NCBI GenBank assembly: GCA_942492115.1
Contig: CALODL010000032.1
Coordinates: 1-49,569, forward strand
Source of the DNA: CALODL01 sp942492115
GTDB taxonomy: Bacteria; Planctomycetota; Phycisphaerae; UBA1845; CAIVHJ01
Direction: 5' to 3'
DNA length: 49,569 nucleotides
A program made the translations under genes and the position numbers. A model generated the notes under the pieces. It made no database searches and was not told the origin of the DNA. It was given only the letters and a program-made list of their open reading frames with translations. How positions within the stretch are numbered: position 1 is the stretch's first letter; the number at the start of each line of letters is the position of its first letter. Shown one piece after another: positions 26,923 to 34,641 of this stretch.

Positions 26923-27798
26923 TCAAGTATTCGGCTGACGACGTCGGGCAATCACCAGGCCACCGGCGAGTACGAGCAGGAGACACATGCCAGCCAGTCC
27001 GATCTCGGACACCGTCGGCACGTCTCCAGCCGCCGCCACGACGTACTCGAGATGAAAATGAAACGGTTCGAGATAGCCCTGCGGAGCGGGCAGTCCACCC
27101 GGAACGCTCTGGCCGGTCTCTTCGAAATGTTCGATCATCGCGTATGGAAAGGTCAGGCTGATGTCGTACGTTTGCTGGTTCGAAAACACGATTGATGCCG
27201 TGATCGTTCCGCCCGCATAATTCGGTGTGGGAAAATCAGCGAACACCCCCGCGGTCACGAAACTGTCAAAGTCACGGAATGACGTACTCTGCATGTTGTG
27301 GCCATGCAGATTGATATATGGCTCTGGCAACTGATCGGCCTGGTCGGCGTTCCACAACATGTGCAGCATGAGGGTATTGCCGTTGACACCGACCGGCTGA
27401 TCAAACGTGATGCCCTCGAACGTGATGGTGACATCGGAACCGGGCAGGATGTCGGGAAAATAGTCGTCCGCGATGGCGATCTTGAAAAATGCGTGCGCCA
27501 GCAACGCCTCGTCATCGCCCAGAGCAGCCGGATCGAAAAGGTCGACGACCGTTCTGCGACCAAATGAATTGACCGATCCGAAGGCCCGGATATTGGGCGC
27601 GGCGCCGAGATTGGTCGCGTCAGTCGGACCGACGCCGCTGTAGTCGCGGGCTCCAGAGAAACTCACCGGCCCGGACGTGGTCTCATAGCTGACGATCACG
27701 TCGTGGGTCCCGACCGGCATGGGCGCGGTTCCGGCCGCAGCCGAACCACAAAGGATTGTGGTCAGCGTCAACGCGACCACGGATATCTTGAAGGTCAT
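26923..27798 (-). CDS. Exported protein with IPTL-like C-terminal sorting tail
   Basis: This 291-residue protein starts at ATG 27798 with AGGAGAGG about 6 bp upstream, preferred over an in-frame start 20 codons earlier. It has a signal peptide ending near S-A-A-A-G. The body (~23-255) is beta-rich and acidic, of unknown function. The C-terminus carries V-P-T-V-S-E-I-G, a ~18-residue hydrophobic stretch and A-R-R-R-Q-P-N-T, the layout of IPTL-CTERM sorting signals (I-P-T-L-S-E-W-G in the type case). Such tails are expected to direct processing and anchoring by a dedicated sorting protease, none of which is in this window. The CHRD protein at 34642 has a related tail. Confidence 0.82.
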   Translation of the reverse strand: MTFKISVVALTLTTILCGSAAAGTAPMPVGTHDVIVSYETTSGPVSFSGARDYSGVGPTDATNLGAAPNIRAFGSVNSFGRRTVVDLFDPAALGDDEALLAHAFFKIAIADDYFPDILPGSDVTITFEGITFDQPVGVNGNTLMLHMLWNADQADQLPEPYINLHGHNMQSTSFRDFDSFVTAGVFADFPTPNYAGGTITASIVFSNQQTYDISLTFPYAMIEHFEETGQSVPGGLPAPQGYLEPFHFHLEYVVAAAGDVPTVSEIGLAGMCLLLVLAGGLVIARRRQPNT

Positions 27799-27979
27799 GC
27801 ATTCCTCTCCTGTTGAAGTCGACCTGCCTGGTCTATTGTAACGCTGCCGACAACGCATGGGCCCCTGTTTGTCAGAATATTAGACCCCACGACTGGCAGG
27901 GGATCCTCGTAACGTCTTGCTGGCAGTCAGATAAGAATCCGCAAGGGCGTCGGGCAGGCATGGAGCGGGCAGGTTACGA

Positions 27980-28021
27980 CGTGGCGCTGCGTCGCCCGCA
28001 ACAGATCGACCCAGCGCCACG
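27980..28021 (-). terminator. Hairpin downstream of the prepilin-like gene
   Basis: A perfect 10-bp inverted repeat (CGTGGCGCTG / CAGCGCCACG) with a 22-nt loop lies 17 bp past the stop at 28039. There is no T tract, so it may be a factor-dependent terminator or an mRNA-stabilising stem. Confidence 0.45.
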
Positions 28022-28038
28022 ACGGAGGTCTGCTGAGT

Positions 28039-29118
28039 TTATGGAACCGTGACCACCGGGGCAGGAAACGCATGGTCCTGCCATCCGGGTCCGCTGACGA
28101 GAAAGCGACCAATGGACCCGTAGTTGAAGTCGGTGTCAGGTGGGTTGATCTCGAACTGCTCGATGGTCCCACCGCGACGTTGAAAGTTGCCGTTGTGGAC
28201 CGGTCCGGTGGGTGACAGAGCCACGTCGGTCCGCACGTCGAACAGGATCGACGAAGCGTGCCCGTCGCCGAACGCCGTCATGTGCTCGCGCAGCACGCCG
28301 TGGTTCCCGATGGCATATTGATCGGCGGACTGATCATCCCCGATGGTGTTCCAACCACTGGCGTAAAACCCATTCGTCTCCTTGAACACGGTCAGGCGTG
28401 ACGGATTGCCGAACTGTGTATATGGACGGAGGAAGGCGCCGATTGCGGTGAACGTCGAGTCCCCGAGAAAGATGACGCCATCGGTCGCGTAACTGCTTCC
28501 CAGGTTATCGTAATAGGGGTCCGTGTCGGTATAGAACGTGCCAAAGCCCAGATAGACGGCCGCCTCACCACCGTGGGAGTTACGGAATCCGACGTCGGAT
28601 GGACAGCGGAAGAGCGAGTAGTCCAGGTCTTCGTCCTTGCGCATGTCTTCTTCACTCTGGCCCAAACGGTCCTGAATGTCCTTGTAGATGTACCGGTTCA
28701 TTGGCCGGGTCGCAGGCCCCATACCATTCCAAGTTGCATACCGTCCGGTGATCGCGCCGCTCCAGCCGCCACCGCCGCCGGCGCCGAGTTGTTCGACCCA
28801 GTCCGCACGCCCACTCTTGCCACCAAACGAATGGCGGGCCGCCGACACGTACTTACCCGCATTGTTAACAATGGGTCCATTGCTCGGCGCGGTCGTGTAC
28901 CGCGGATGGACGGGAATGAGGAACTCTTTCGAGTCTTCCTGACTGTAGGCCACACCGGCGGTGACCATGTCGCGCATGTTGGCCAGGCACTTGACCTGTT
29001 TGGCCTGCTCGCGCGCTTTGGCCAATGAGGGTAGCAGGATCGACACCAGCAAGGCGATGATTGCGATCACGACCAGGAGTTCCACGAGGGTAAATGCTCG
29101 GCTGTTCGATGCGCGCAT
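28039..29118 (-). CDS. Type IV prepilin-like exported protein (planctomycete pseudopilin type)
   Basis: This 359-residue protein has a textbook start: AGGAGGT 5 bp before the ATG. The N-terminus is R-A-F-T-L-V-E-L-L-V-V-I-A-I-I-A-L-L, a class III leader for prepilin peptidase with cleavage before F9 and the conserved E at +5. It is followed by the helix S-L-A-K-A-R-E-Q-A-K-x-x-K-C-L-A-N-M-R typical of the large paralogous planctomycete family. The C-terminal half contains F-R-C-P-S-D and A-F-G-D-G-H-A-S-S-I, like the H-x9-DG signature of that family. These proteins are thought to belong to type II secretion or pilus-like structures, but the many copies per genome make a single function unlikely. 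The gene appears monocistronic. Confidence 0.9.
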   Translation of the reverse strand: MRASNSRAFTLVELLVVIAIIALLVSILLPSLAKAREQAKQVKCLANMRDMVTAGVAYSQEDSKEFLIPVHPRYTTAPSNGPIVNNAGKYVSAARHSFGGKSGRADWVEQLGAGGGGGWSGAITGRYATWNGMGPATRPMNRYIYKDIQDRLGQSEEDMRKDEDLDYSLFRCPSDVGFRNSHGGEAAVYLGFGTFYTDTDPYYDNLGSSYATDGVIFLGDSTFTAIGAFLRPYTQFGNPSRLTVFKETNGFYASGWNTIGDDQSADQYAIGNHGVLREHMTAFGDGHASSILFDVRTDVALSPTGPVHNGNFQRRGGTIEQFEINPPDTDFNYGSIGRFLVSGPGWQDHAFPAPVVTVP

Positions 29119-29238
29119 AGCGAACCTCCTAAGGCGGCAGAGGCAGATTTTTTGAGATGCAAAACGACCAGTGAGCCCTATTCTAGCGGCTCTGAGGCAC
29201 GGCGCCGAGGATGGACCGCAAACGACCGCGCCACGCCT

Positions 29239-29655
29239 TCATCCCGGGTCGTTCGCGGCCGTGCCGCATTCCGGACATCGGGGCGTGGTCTGTCCCCTGA
29301 GATCGTAGCCACACTTCAGGCAGATCGCGACGCCCCGCGCGATGAGCTCATGACGCAGGAACCTTCGACACTTACTGCGCCACAACCAGTTGACCGCCAA
29401 CATGGCGGACCCCCCGATGACCCCGCCGATGATGCCGCCGTACAGTGCTGCTGGAAGCTGAACCCAGCGCCGCATGGCTTCCATCAGCACCCCGATGGTA
29501 CATGCGACTCCGATGACGTATCCGCACAACGCCAACCAGAACCGCGGCTGCTTCATCAGATGCTTCTGCCAGGATCGGAGGACGGCCCGGGCCTCCTCTG
29601 GAGAATCGAAGCGACTGATCTCGGGATAGAACTTGGCGCGCGGGTCGGTCGACAT
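29239..29655 (-). CDS. Small membrane protein with YDLRG zinc ribbon
   Basis: This product of about 138 residues has two hydrophobic segments (around F-W-L-A-L-C-G-Y-V-I-G-V and Y-G-G-I-I-G-G-V-I-G-G-S-A-M-L) and a C-terminal C-L-K-C-G-Y-D-L-R-G-x5-C-P-E-C-G ribbon. This motif recurs in five genes of this window and is characteristic of planctomycetes; its function is unknown. The start is uncertain: ATG at 29655 (M-S-T-D-P) or seven codons earlier at 29676, neither with a strong ribosome site. The ribbon is predicted to face the cytoplasm and may bind zinc. Confidence 0.75.
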   Translation of the reverse strand: MSTDPRAKFYPEISRFDSPEEARAVLRSWQKHLMKQPRFWLALCGYVIGVACTIGVLMEAMRRWVQLPAALYGGIIGGVIGGSAMLAVNWLWRSKCRRFLRHELIARGVAICLKCGYDLRGQTTPRCPECGTAANDPG

Positions 29656-29898
29656 GGGGTCATTATCTCTGCACATTGTGCGATCTCAAGCCGGTCCGCC
29701 GCGACGAAGTCGCCGCCCGCCCCCGTCAGGATGACCGCTCCTCCTGGCCCGGCCGCGGCACGGCATGACATGGCGGAAGCCGGTTCGCGCAGGCCTGCAC
29801 GGATTTTCTTCGCACTTGATGCACGCTCTTAGTGCTTGCTTGATCATGTGTTACCCGCGACACGCTGCCACGCGCCACGGCGGCATTCAGAATGACGT

Positions 29899-29926
29899 TT
29901 GCCCGCCTGATCAGCCCCCATAAGAT
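29899..29926 (+). promoter_or_regulatory. Putative promoter of the M28-type peptidase gene
   Basis: TTGCCC at 29899 and TAAGAT at 29921 are spaced by 16 bp, 34 bp before the start codon. The same -10 sequence is used in front of the CHRD gene at 34600. Confidence 0.4.
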
Positions 29927-29959
29927 CAAGGTTTCAACCCATCAAATCGGAGGGCGATC

Positions 29960-31537
29960 ATGAACACATCGACTGCCTTGCACGTCACGCGCTTGGTTTT
30001 CTGGGCCGTATGGTGCGGTCCGGCGTCCGCGCTACTGGCTGCGCCCGCGGCAGACTCGTCCGCATTACGCGACGCGGTCACTGTCGACGGCATCCGCATG
30101 CACCAACAAGCCCTTCAGGACATCGCCGACAACAACGGTGGCCACCGCGCCGCGGGCACACCCGGCCATGACGACTCGGTCAACTACGTGGTCCAGACGC
30201 TCGAGGATGCCGGGTACGAGGTGACGCTGGATTTGTTCAAGTTCATGTACTTCGAACAGCTCGCACCGTCCGTTCTCGACCAGACCGCACCAGTCTTCAT
30301 GTCCTTTGTCGAAGGTGCCGTCGATGGGTTCACCACCATGCGATTCTCAGGCAGCGGCGACGTTACTGCACCCGTCGCATGTGTGGATGTGATGATACCG
30401 CCTGCAGCCACGCCCAACAGTTCGACGAGTGGATGCGAAGTGGATGACTTTGCGGGTTTTCCGGCCGGAGCGATCGCCGTGGTTCAACGCGGCAGCTGCT
30501 CGTTTGCCGCCAAGGTCACGAATGCAGAAAACGCCGGGGCATCCGCGGTGATCATCTTCAACGAGGGGCAGCCTGGGCGAACCGATGCCTTCCTGGGCAC
30601 GCTGGGCAGCCCGGGTTTTGCGATCCCCGTGGTGACCACATCATATGCCATCGGCGAGACGCTGTGCCTCGGAGGCGTCGAGGTTCACGCAGTCGTCGAG
30701 ACCATTTCGGAGAACCGCGCGAGCCGCAATGTCATCACGAATGCACCACCGGATGCAGACGGTATGGTCCTGATCGCCGGCGCCCATCTCGATTCCGTGA
30801 CCACGGGCCCCGGCATTCAGGACAATGGTAGCGGCGTGGCGGCCCTGCTCGAGATCGCAGTGCACATGGCCGAACTGAGTCAGACCCCCACCGGCTTGCG
30901 GTTCGCATGGTGGAGTGGCACCGAGAATGGCCTGGTGGGCGCCCAGCATTACGTCACCACGCTGAGCCCTGCAGATGTGGACCAGATCAAGGCGTACCTG
31001 AACTTTGACATGGTCGGCTCACCCAATTTCGTGAGGTTCGTATTCGACGGCGACGAATCCGATTTCGGTTCCGGTGCACCCGAGGGGTCGGCCGCCATCG
31101 AAGCGCTATTCGTCGACTACTTCGATCAGCAGGGCCTGGCTACGGAGCCCACCAATCGCCTCGGAGAAGGCGATCACCTGCCTTTCCTGGCCGCCGGCAT
31201 CCCGGTGGGTGGACTCTTCACGGGTGATACGGGCATCAAGACTGCGGATCAGGCTTCGATCTACGGCGGCACGGCGGGCGCGCAGTATGACCCCTGTTAT
31301 CATCTGGCCTGCGACACATTCGATAACATCAGCTTGCAAGCGCTGGACGAGATGGCCGATGCCATGGCGCACGTCCTGTATTCATTGACGATCGATCCAT
31401 GTGCCTGTGTTGATGGCCGGGTCACAATCTGTCATCATCCTCCTGGTCGACCGGATCGGCGACGCACGAAGACCGTGGGATGTCCCGCGCTGCAGGCCCA
31501 CCTGGGCCACGGTGACAGCTGCGGGCCGTGCAACTGA
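29960..31537 (+). CDS. Secreted M28-family peptidase-like protein with PA domain; general base replaced by Thr
   Basis: This 525-residue protein starts at an ATG with GGAGG 6 bp upstream; the signal peptide ends near residue 28. A protease-associated (PA) domain lies at ~130-250 (A-I-A-V-V-Q-R-G-S-C-S-F-A-x-K). The M28 core has all five zinc ligands by comparison with the Streptomyces griseus aminopeptidase: H276 (G-A-H-L-D-S-V), D288 (D-N-G-S-G), E322, D350 (N-F-D-M-V-G) and H448 (C-Y-H-x-x-C-D). The catalytic Glu that normally precedes the zinc-binding Glu (A-E-E-L-G) is T321 here (G-T-E-N-G), which should impair hydrolysis. The last 45 residues are a Cys/His-rich tail, V-T-I-C-H-H-P-P-G-x-P-x-x-x-x-T-x-T-V-G, a motif I know as a widespread unexplained C-terminal module. 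The fold is certain; activity is doubtful. Confidence 0.9.
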   Translation: MNTSTALHVTRLVFWAVWCGPASALLAAPAADSSALRDAVTVDGIRMHQQALQDIADNNGGHRAAGTPGHDDSVNYVVQTLEDAGYEVTLDLFKFMYFEQLAPSVLDQTAPVFMSFVEGAVDGFTTMRFSGSGDVTAPVACVDVMIPPAATPNSSTSGCEVDDFAGFPAGAIAVVQRGSCSFAAKVTNAENAGASAVIIFNEGQPGRTDAFLGTLGSPGFAIPVVTTSYAIGETLCLGGVEVHAVVETISENRASRNVITNAPPDADGMVLIAGAHLDSVTTGPGIQDNGSGVAALLEIAVHMAELSQTPTGLRFAWWSGTENGLVGAQHYVTTLSPADVDQIKAYLNFDMVGSPNFVRFVFDGDESDFGSGAPEGSAAIEALFVDYFDQQGLATEPTNRLGEGDHLPFLAAGIPVGGLFTGDTGIKTADQASIYGGTAGAQYDPCYHLACDTFDNISLQALDEMADAMAHVLYSLTIDPCACVDGRVTICHHPPGRPDRRRTKTVGCPALQAHLGHGDSCGPCN

Positions 31538-31590
31538 CTTTCCGCGGCAGCCGGCAGGGTCTGCCTGACGGCTCCCCGGGATGAGGTTCC

Positions 31591-33225
31591 ATGAGCGCCA
31601 AGACGCTGACGGTCGTATTCACCGATATCAAGGGCTTCACCGAACGAACATCCAAGTCGTCACGGGCCCAGATGGTCAAAGTGCTCAAGAAGCACGAGGA
31701 ACTCCTGCGGCCGATCATTCTGCGCCATGGTGGCCGCGTCGTGAAGACGATTGGCGATGCCTTCCTGCTGACCTTCGAGAGTCCGACCAATGCCGTGTTG
31801 TGCGGCCTGCGCATGCAGGCCTGCCTGAGCGCCTACAACGCGACGGCCGCACCCGAGGATCGCATCGATATCCGCGTCTCGATGAACACCGGAGAAGTCG
31901 AACTGATCGGTGATGACATTTTCGGTGAAACGGTCAATCTCGCGTCACGCGTCGAGGGGATCACCGATGCCGGCGAAGTGTACTTCACCGAATCAACCTA
32001 CCTGGTCATGAATAAATCGGAAGTGCCGACCAGCCAGGTCGGTGCGTTTCGTTTCGAAGGCATCCCCGAGAAAATCACGATCTACCGCGTCATCCAGGAT
32101 GAAAACCTCGAGCTATACAACCGTGTCGTGCAGTCCAAGGCCGTCGCCGAGCCCGTGCAACCGCAGGCCGCTAATGTTCCAGAGGGCGCGTTCTCAACAG
32201 GCCTGCTCTATTCAAGAGAACAACGCGACGCCCTCGAACGCCGCAGCCGCCGTGCACCCTGGATCTCGGCACTCATCATCGTGTGTGCGGTCGGCTTCGC
32301 CGCGCTGGCCTACCGCGGATACCATTCCTATCGCCTCGCAAGCACACGTGACGCTGCCGCAACCCTCATCGCCAATGACGAATTCAAGGCCGCGTTGAAC
32401 CTGGTCGGCGCACTGCACGCGGAATACCCGGCTGACAGCGCCGTCCTGGAACTGCTCGAGCAGGCCGTCGACCGCGAAGCGGCCGCATTGCGCGCGGCCA
32501 ACCGCTACGATGAAGTTTTGCGCCGGCTGGACGAACACCGCGCGCGTTACCCGGATCTTCCACGACTCGACGAGATACGCCGGGAGACGCGGATTCACCA
32601 GGCGTCATACGTCGCTGAACGCAGTGCCGCCGAGGGGCGTGACCTGTTCGAAGCCCTGCACGCGGACTATCCGCAGGACAACGCCATAGCGCTGCACCTT
32701 GCCCGGCACACGGCCGTGCATTTTGATCTGCGCCGCGGGATGTATCTCATTCGCGAGGCCCACGAGCGCCAGCCCATCGACTGGACGGCGCACGCGTGGA
32801 TCGAACCGGAGGTCCAGCGCTACGTCGAGCGGCACTATCGCGACGATGACACGCTCCGGTGGATCGACCACAATTTCTATGCGCAACTTCGACCACGATT
32901 GCTCGAGCATATCGTCGATCCGGATGCCAAGGATGCCCGGCGCAACGCCTACGCGTTGCTGAGCCGGCACGGAGACCTGACCGCCGTCGACGAGTTCCGC
33001 TTCTTCACTGCGGAGTTGTTCTACCGCACCATCATTGAGAGATGGTTTCGTGAAGAAACTTTTGCTTACTTCGAGAACCTGCTGGCCGAAGGGGTGCCGC
33101 AGGTGATCCAGGACGCTCTGCCTGTTCCCCTGCCGCCCGCCCGCGTGTTGAACAACGGCAGCCCTGATCGCGAACGGGCCAGGCCGATCATCGAGGCCCT
33201 GTTTCCTGAGGCTTTGCCGGAGTAG
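31591..33225 (+). CDS. Class III adenylate cyclase with N-terminal catalytic domain and membrane-anchored C-terminal region
   Basis: This 544-residue protein probably makes cAMP from ATP. The catalytic domain starts at residue 5 without any sensor in front: metal aspartates D12 (F-T-D-I-K-G-F) and D56 (I-G-D-A-F), substrate lysine K52, adenine-type D109 (G-D-D-I-F-G), and transition-state N116/R120 (T-V-N-L-A-S-R). All appear intact. A linker leads to one membrane helix (~224-241), then a ~300-residue helical region with TPR-like spacing, predicted extracytoplasmic. This order, cyclase first and putative sensor last, is the reverse of the common layout. The start at 31591 has GAGG 4 bp upstream and follows the peptidase stop by 53 bp, so cotranscription is possible. 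It converges on the rhodanese gene with only 10 bp between stops. Confidence 0.9.
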   Translation: MSAKTLTVVFTDIKGFTERTSKSSRAQMVKVLKKHEELLRPIILRHGGRVVKTIGDAFLLTFESPTNAVLCGLRMQACLSAYNATAAPEDRIDIRVSMNTGEVELIGDDIFGETVNLASRVEGITDAGEVYFTESTYLVMNKSEVPTSQVGAFRFEGIPEKITIYRVIQDENLELYNRVVQSKAVAEPVQPQAANVPEGAFSTGLLYSREQRDALERRSRRAPWISALIIVCAVGFAALAYRGYHSYRLASTRDAAATLIANDEFKAALNLVGALHAEYPADSAVLELLEQAVDREAAALRAANRYDEVLRRLDEHRARYPDLPRLDEIRRETRIHQASYVAERSAAEGRDLFEALHADYPQDNAIALHLARHTAVHFDLRRGMYLIREAHERQPIDWTAHAWIEPEVQRYVERHYRDDDTLRWIDHNFYAQLRPRLLEHIVDPDAKDARRNAYALLSRHGDLTAVDEFRFFTAELFYRTIIERWFREETFAYFENLLAEGVPQVIQDALPVPLPPARVLNNGSPDRERARPIIEALFPEALPE

Positions 33226-33235
33226 CGGTTTCCGC

Positions 33236-33808
33236 TCAACGGTCATGACCTGCCGATGTTGACGGCGTGCCGCACTCGAACGTCCTGTTCCATGGCGCTC
33301 GGCGCAACACACCGGCCAGACCGCACGTACCGCTGATCCCCGCGAACACGAGTCCGCCACCCACGCCGCCTGCCAGAGCCAGCCACCACGGACTGACCAG
33401 GGCGCCCAGTAAGGAACCGGCAACGATCAGGGTTCCCGCGGTGATCTGCACCTGGCGCATGATGCTGATCGGCACGTGCGCACGACGCTCGATCGGCAGC
33501 CCAGCGCGCTTCCACGCCTGTAAGCCACCAGGCAAATGCCAGACTTCGTCATCGCCGCTGTGCAACAATCGCCGGGCGGCCTCGGCGGAACGCGCGCCGC
33601 TGTTGCACTGCAGCACGACCGTACGCCCGTCTCCCTGCGGCAGGGCTGCAGCATCGAAGCTCGACAACGGCATGTTCTCGGCACCCGTGATGTGCTGGCC
33701 CATGTATTCATCGAACTCGCGCACATCGACAACACGTGCCGTCCCCTCGTACAACCATTCCGCCAGTGTCTCCGAATCGACCTCACGAACTCTCTTCTGA
33801 TTGGACAT
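33236..33808 (-). CDS. Rhodanese domain fused to two-helix membrane domain (YgaP-like)
   Basis: This 190-residue protein is a probable membrane-bound sulfurtransferase/persulfide carrier. Residues ~8-108 form a rhodanese domain with active-site C68 in Q-C-N-S-G-A-R-S and the usual V-V-D-V-R-E-x-x-E-Y entry. Residues ~118-175 carry two membrane helices and the DUF2892-type signature (G-I-S-G-T-C162-G-L-A-G-V-L). This domain pair is that of E. coli YgaP. The start at 33808 is chosen because GGAGG lies 8 bp upstream; an ATG eight codons earlier is less well placed. The ArsR-type gene upstream on the same strand mirrors the E. coli ygaV-ygaP pair, although here 298 bp separate them and a second operator-like site lies in the gap. 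Confidence 0.88.
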   Translation of the reverse strand: MSNQKRVREVDSETLAEWLYEGTARVVDVREFDEYMGQHITGAENMPLSSFDAAALPQGDGRTVVLQCNSGARSAEAARRLLHSGDDEVWHLPGGLQAWKRAGLPIERRAHVPISIMRQVQITAGTLIVAGSLLGALVSPWWLALAGGVGGGLVFAGISGTCGLAGVLRRAPWNRTFECGTPSTSAGHDR

Positions 33809-33849
33809 GAGCGTAGCCTCCACCTTGTTCAACGCTGCCCCCCCTGCCG

Positions 33850-33889
33850 CCGCGGCACCTGCTCATCCGATCGAGCAGGATGTCCGCGG
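33850..33889 (-). other. Long imperfect hairpin in the leader of the rhodanese gene
   Basis: CCGCGG, CCTGCTC, an 8-nt loop, GAGCAGG and CCGCGG can pair into a 13-bp stem with an asymmetric internal loop. It lies about 40 bp upstream of the start at 33808. It may be an attenuating or stabilising leader structure; no T tract follows. Confidence 0.35.
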
Positions 33890-34068
33890 CGCTTCCCCCA
33901 AGACCTGCCGCGCGGCTTGAACGGCGTCATGGCCCCCCGGCCGTATTGATCGCCGTCACGCGAATCGCCCGCCTCTGTTGCGATGCACCATGATGACCGC
34001 TGGGTCGCCCGTGCATCCGGTCATACAACCGCGGATAGATGGTGCCGCCTGGTGTGGATGATTGATCC

Positions 34069-34092
34069 ATATGTCGCAACATTAAGACTATA
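34069..34092 (-). promoter_or_regulatory. Second ArsR-type operator-like site before the rhodanese gene
   Basis: Read on the plus strand, this site aligns with the arsR operator: ATAT, CG, a pyrimidine, AACAT, GA and TAT occur in the same order. A TATAGT hexamer overlaps it on the minus strand. It suggests a separate regulated promoter for the rhodanese gene. Confidence 0.4.
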
Positions 34093-34106
34093 GTGTCCAA
34101 AAAAAC

Positions 34107-34421
34107 TTACGCGCCGAAACGTCCTTCGATGCAGTCCATGATGTCTTGGAGATGCGGTTCGGCCACGTCGTAATAGGTTTTGCGTCCGTCTCGTTCACTC
34201 ATCAGCAGTCCGGCATGTTGCAACAAACGCAGGTGCCCCGAGGCCATGTTGCTGGGAATCTCGCACGCGTCGGCCAACTCGCCAACCGTGTAACGCCCGC
34301 TCAGCAGCATCTGTACGATGCGCAATCGATGAGGATGTGCCAGCAACCGCAGGCACTCGGCAGCTTCGGCCAGCACTTCGAGTGGAATCAACTTTGTTTT
34401 GACCGGACTTCGTCGAGCCAT
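34107..34421 (-). CDS. ArsR/SmtB-family winged-helix repressor (YgaV-like)
   Basis: This 104-residue dimeric transcription repressor starts at ATG 34421, with GAGGG 5 bp upstream; an in-frame start 17 codons earlier would place the promoter inside the gene. The recognition region is Y-T-V-G-E-L-A-D-A-C-E-I-P-S-N-M-A-S-G-H-L-R-L-L, and the wing is S-E-R-D-G-R-K-T-Y-Y. It lacks the metal-binding C-V-C motif of ArsR/SmtB. Three cysteines, C23 (first helix), C53 and C97 (last helix), could allow thiol-based sensing, as in the sulfide-responsive SqrR/BigR/YgaV group, though their positions differ from the known pair. The linked rhodanese gene supports a reactive-sulfur signal. An inverted repeat lies between its own -35 and -10. 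Confidence 0.9.
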   Translation of the reverse strand: MARRSPVKTKLIPLEVLAEAAECLRLLAHPHRLRIVQMLLSGRYTVGELADACEIPSNMASGHLRLLQHAGLLMSERDGRKTYYDVAEPHLQDIMDCIEGRFGA

Positions 34422-34444
34422 GAATCCCTCTGACGTCTTGATAC

Positions 34445-34472
34445 AATATATCGTAACATCTCGATATGTCAA
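34445..34472 (-). promoter_or_regulatory. arsR promoter with embedded operator
   Basis: On the minus strand a perfect -35 (TTGACA, 34472-34467) and TATATT -10 (34450-34445) are separated by 16 bp. The perfect inverted repeat ATATCG-N8-CGATAT (34448-34467) occupies the spacer, so a bound dimer would block polymerase. This is strong evidence for autoregulation. Confidence 0.8.
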
Positions 34473-34576
34473 CTAAACTGCCAATCGACGGCGCAGGATG
34501 CGGCCAGGCAGCTGCTTCTTGGCCCCCGGCCACTTAACCACCAGCGGCGCAGGCCTATGGGGCAAGCTGTTTTCCT

Positions 34577-34605
34577 TTGAGCGGCGCGCGCCCGGGTGCT
34601 AAGAT
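34577..34605 (+). promoter_or_regulatory. Promoter of the CHRD gene
   Basis: TTGAGC at 34577, 17 bp, and TAAGAT at 34600 preceded by TGC (extended -10). The predicted start point is about 30 bp before the ATG at 34642. Confidence 0.55.
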
Positions 34606-34641
34606 GGAAGTCCGTTCCATCAGCACTTCAGGAGGGTTCAG

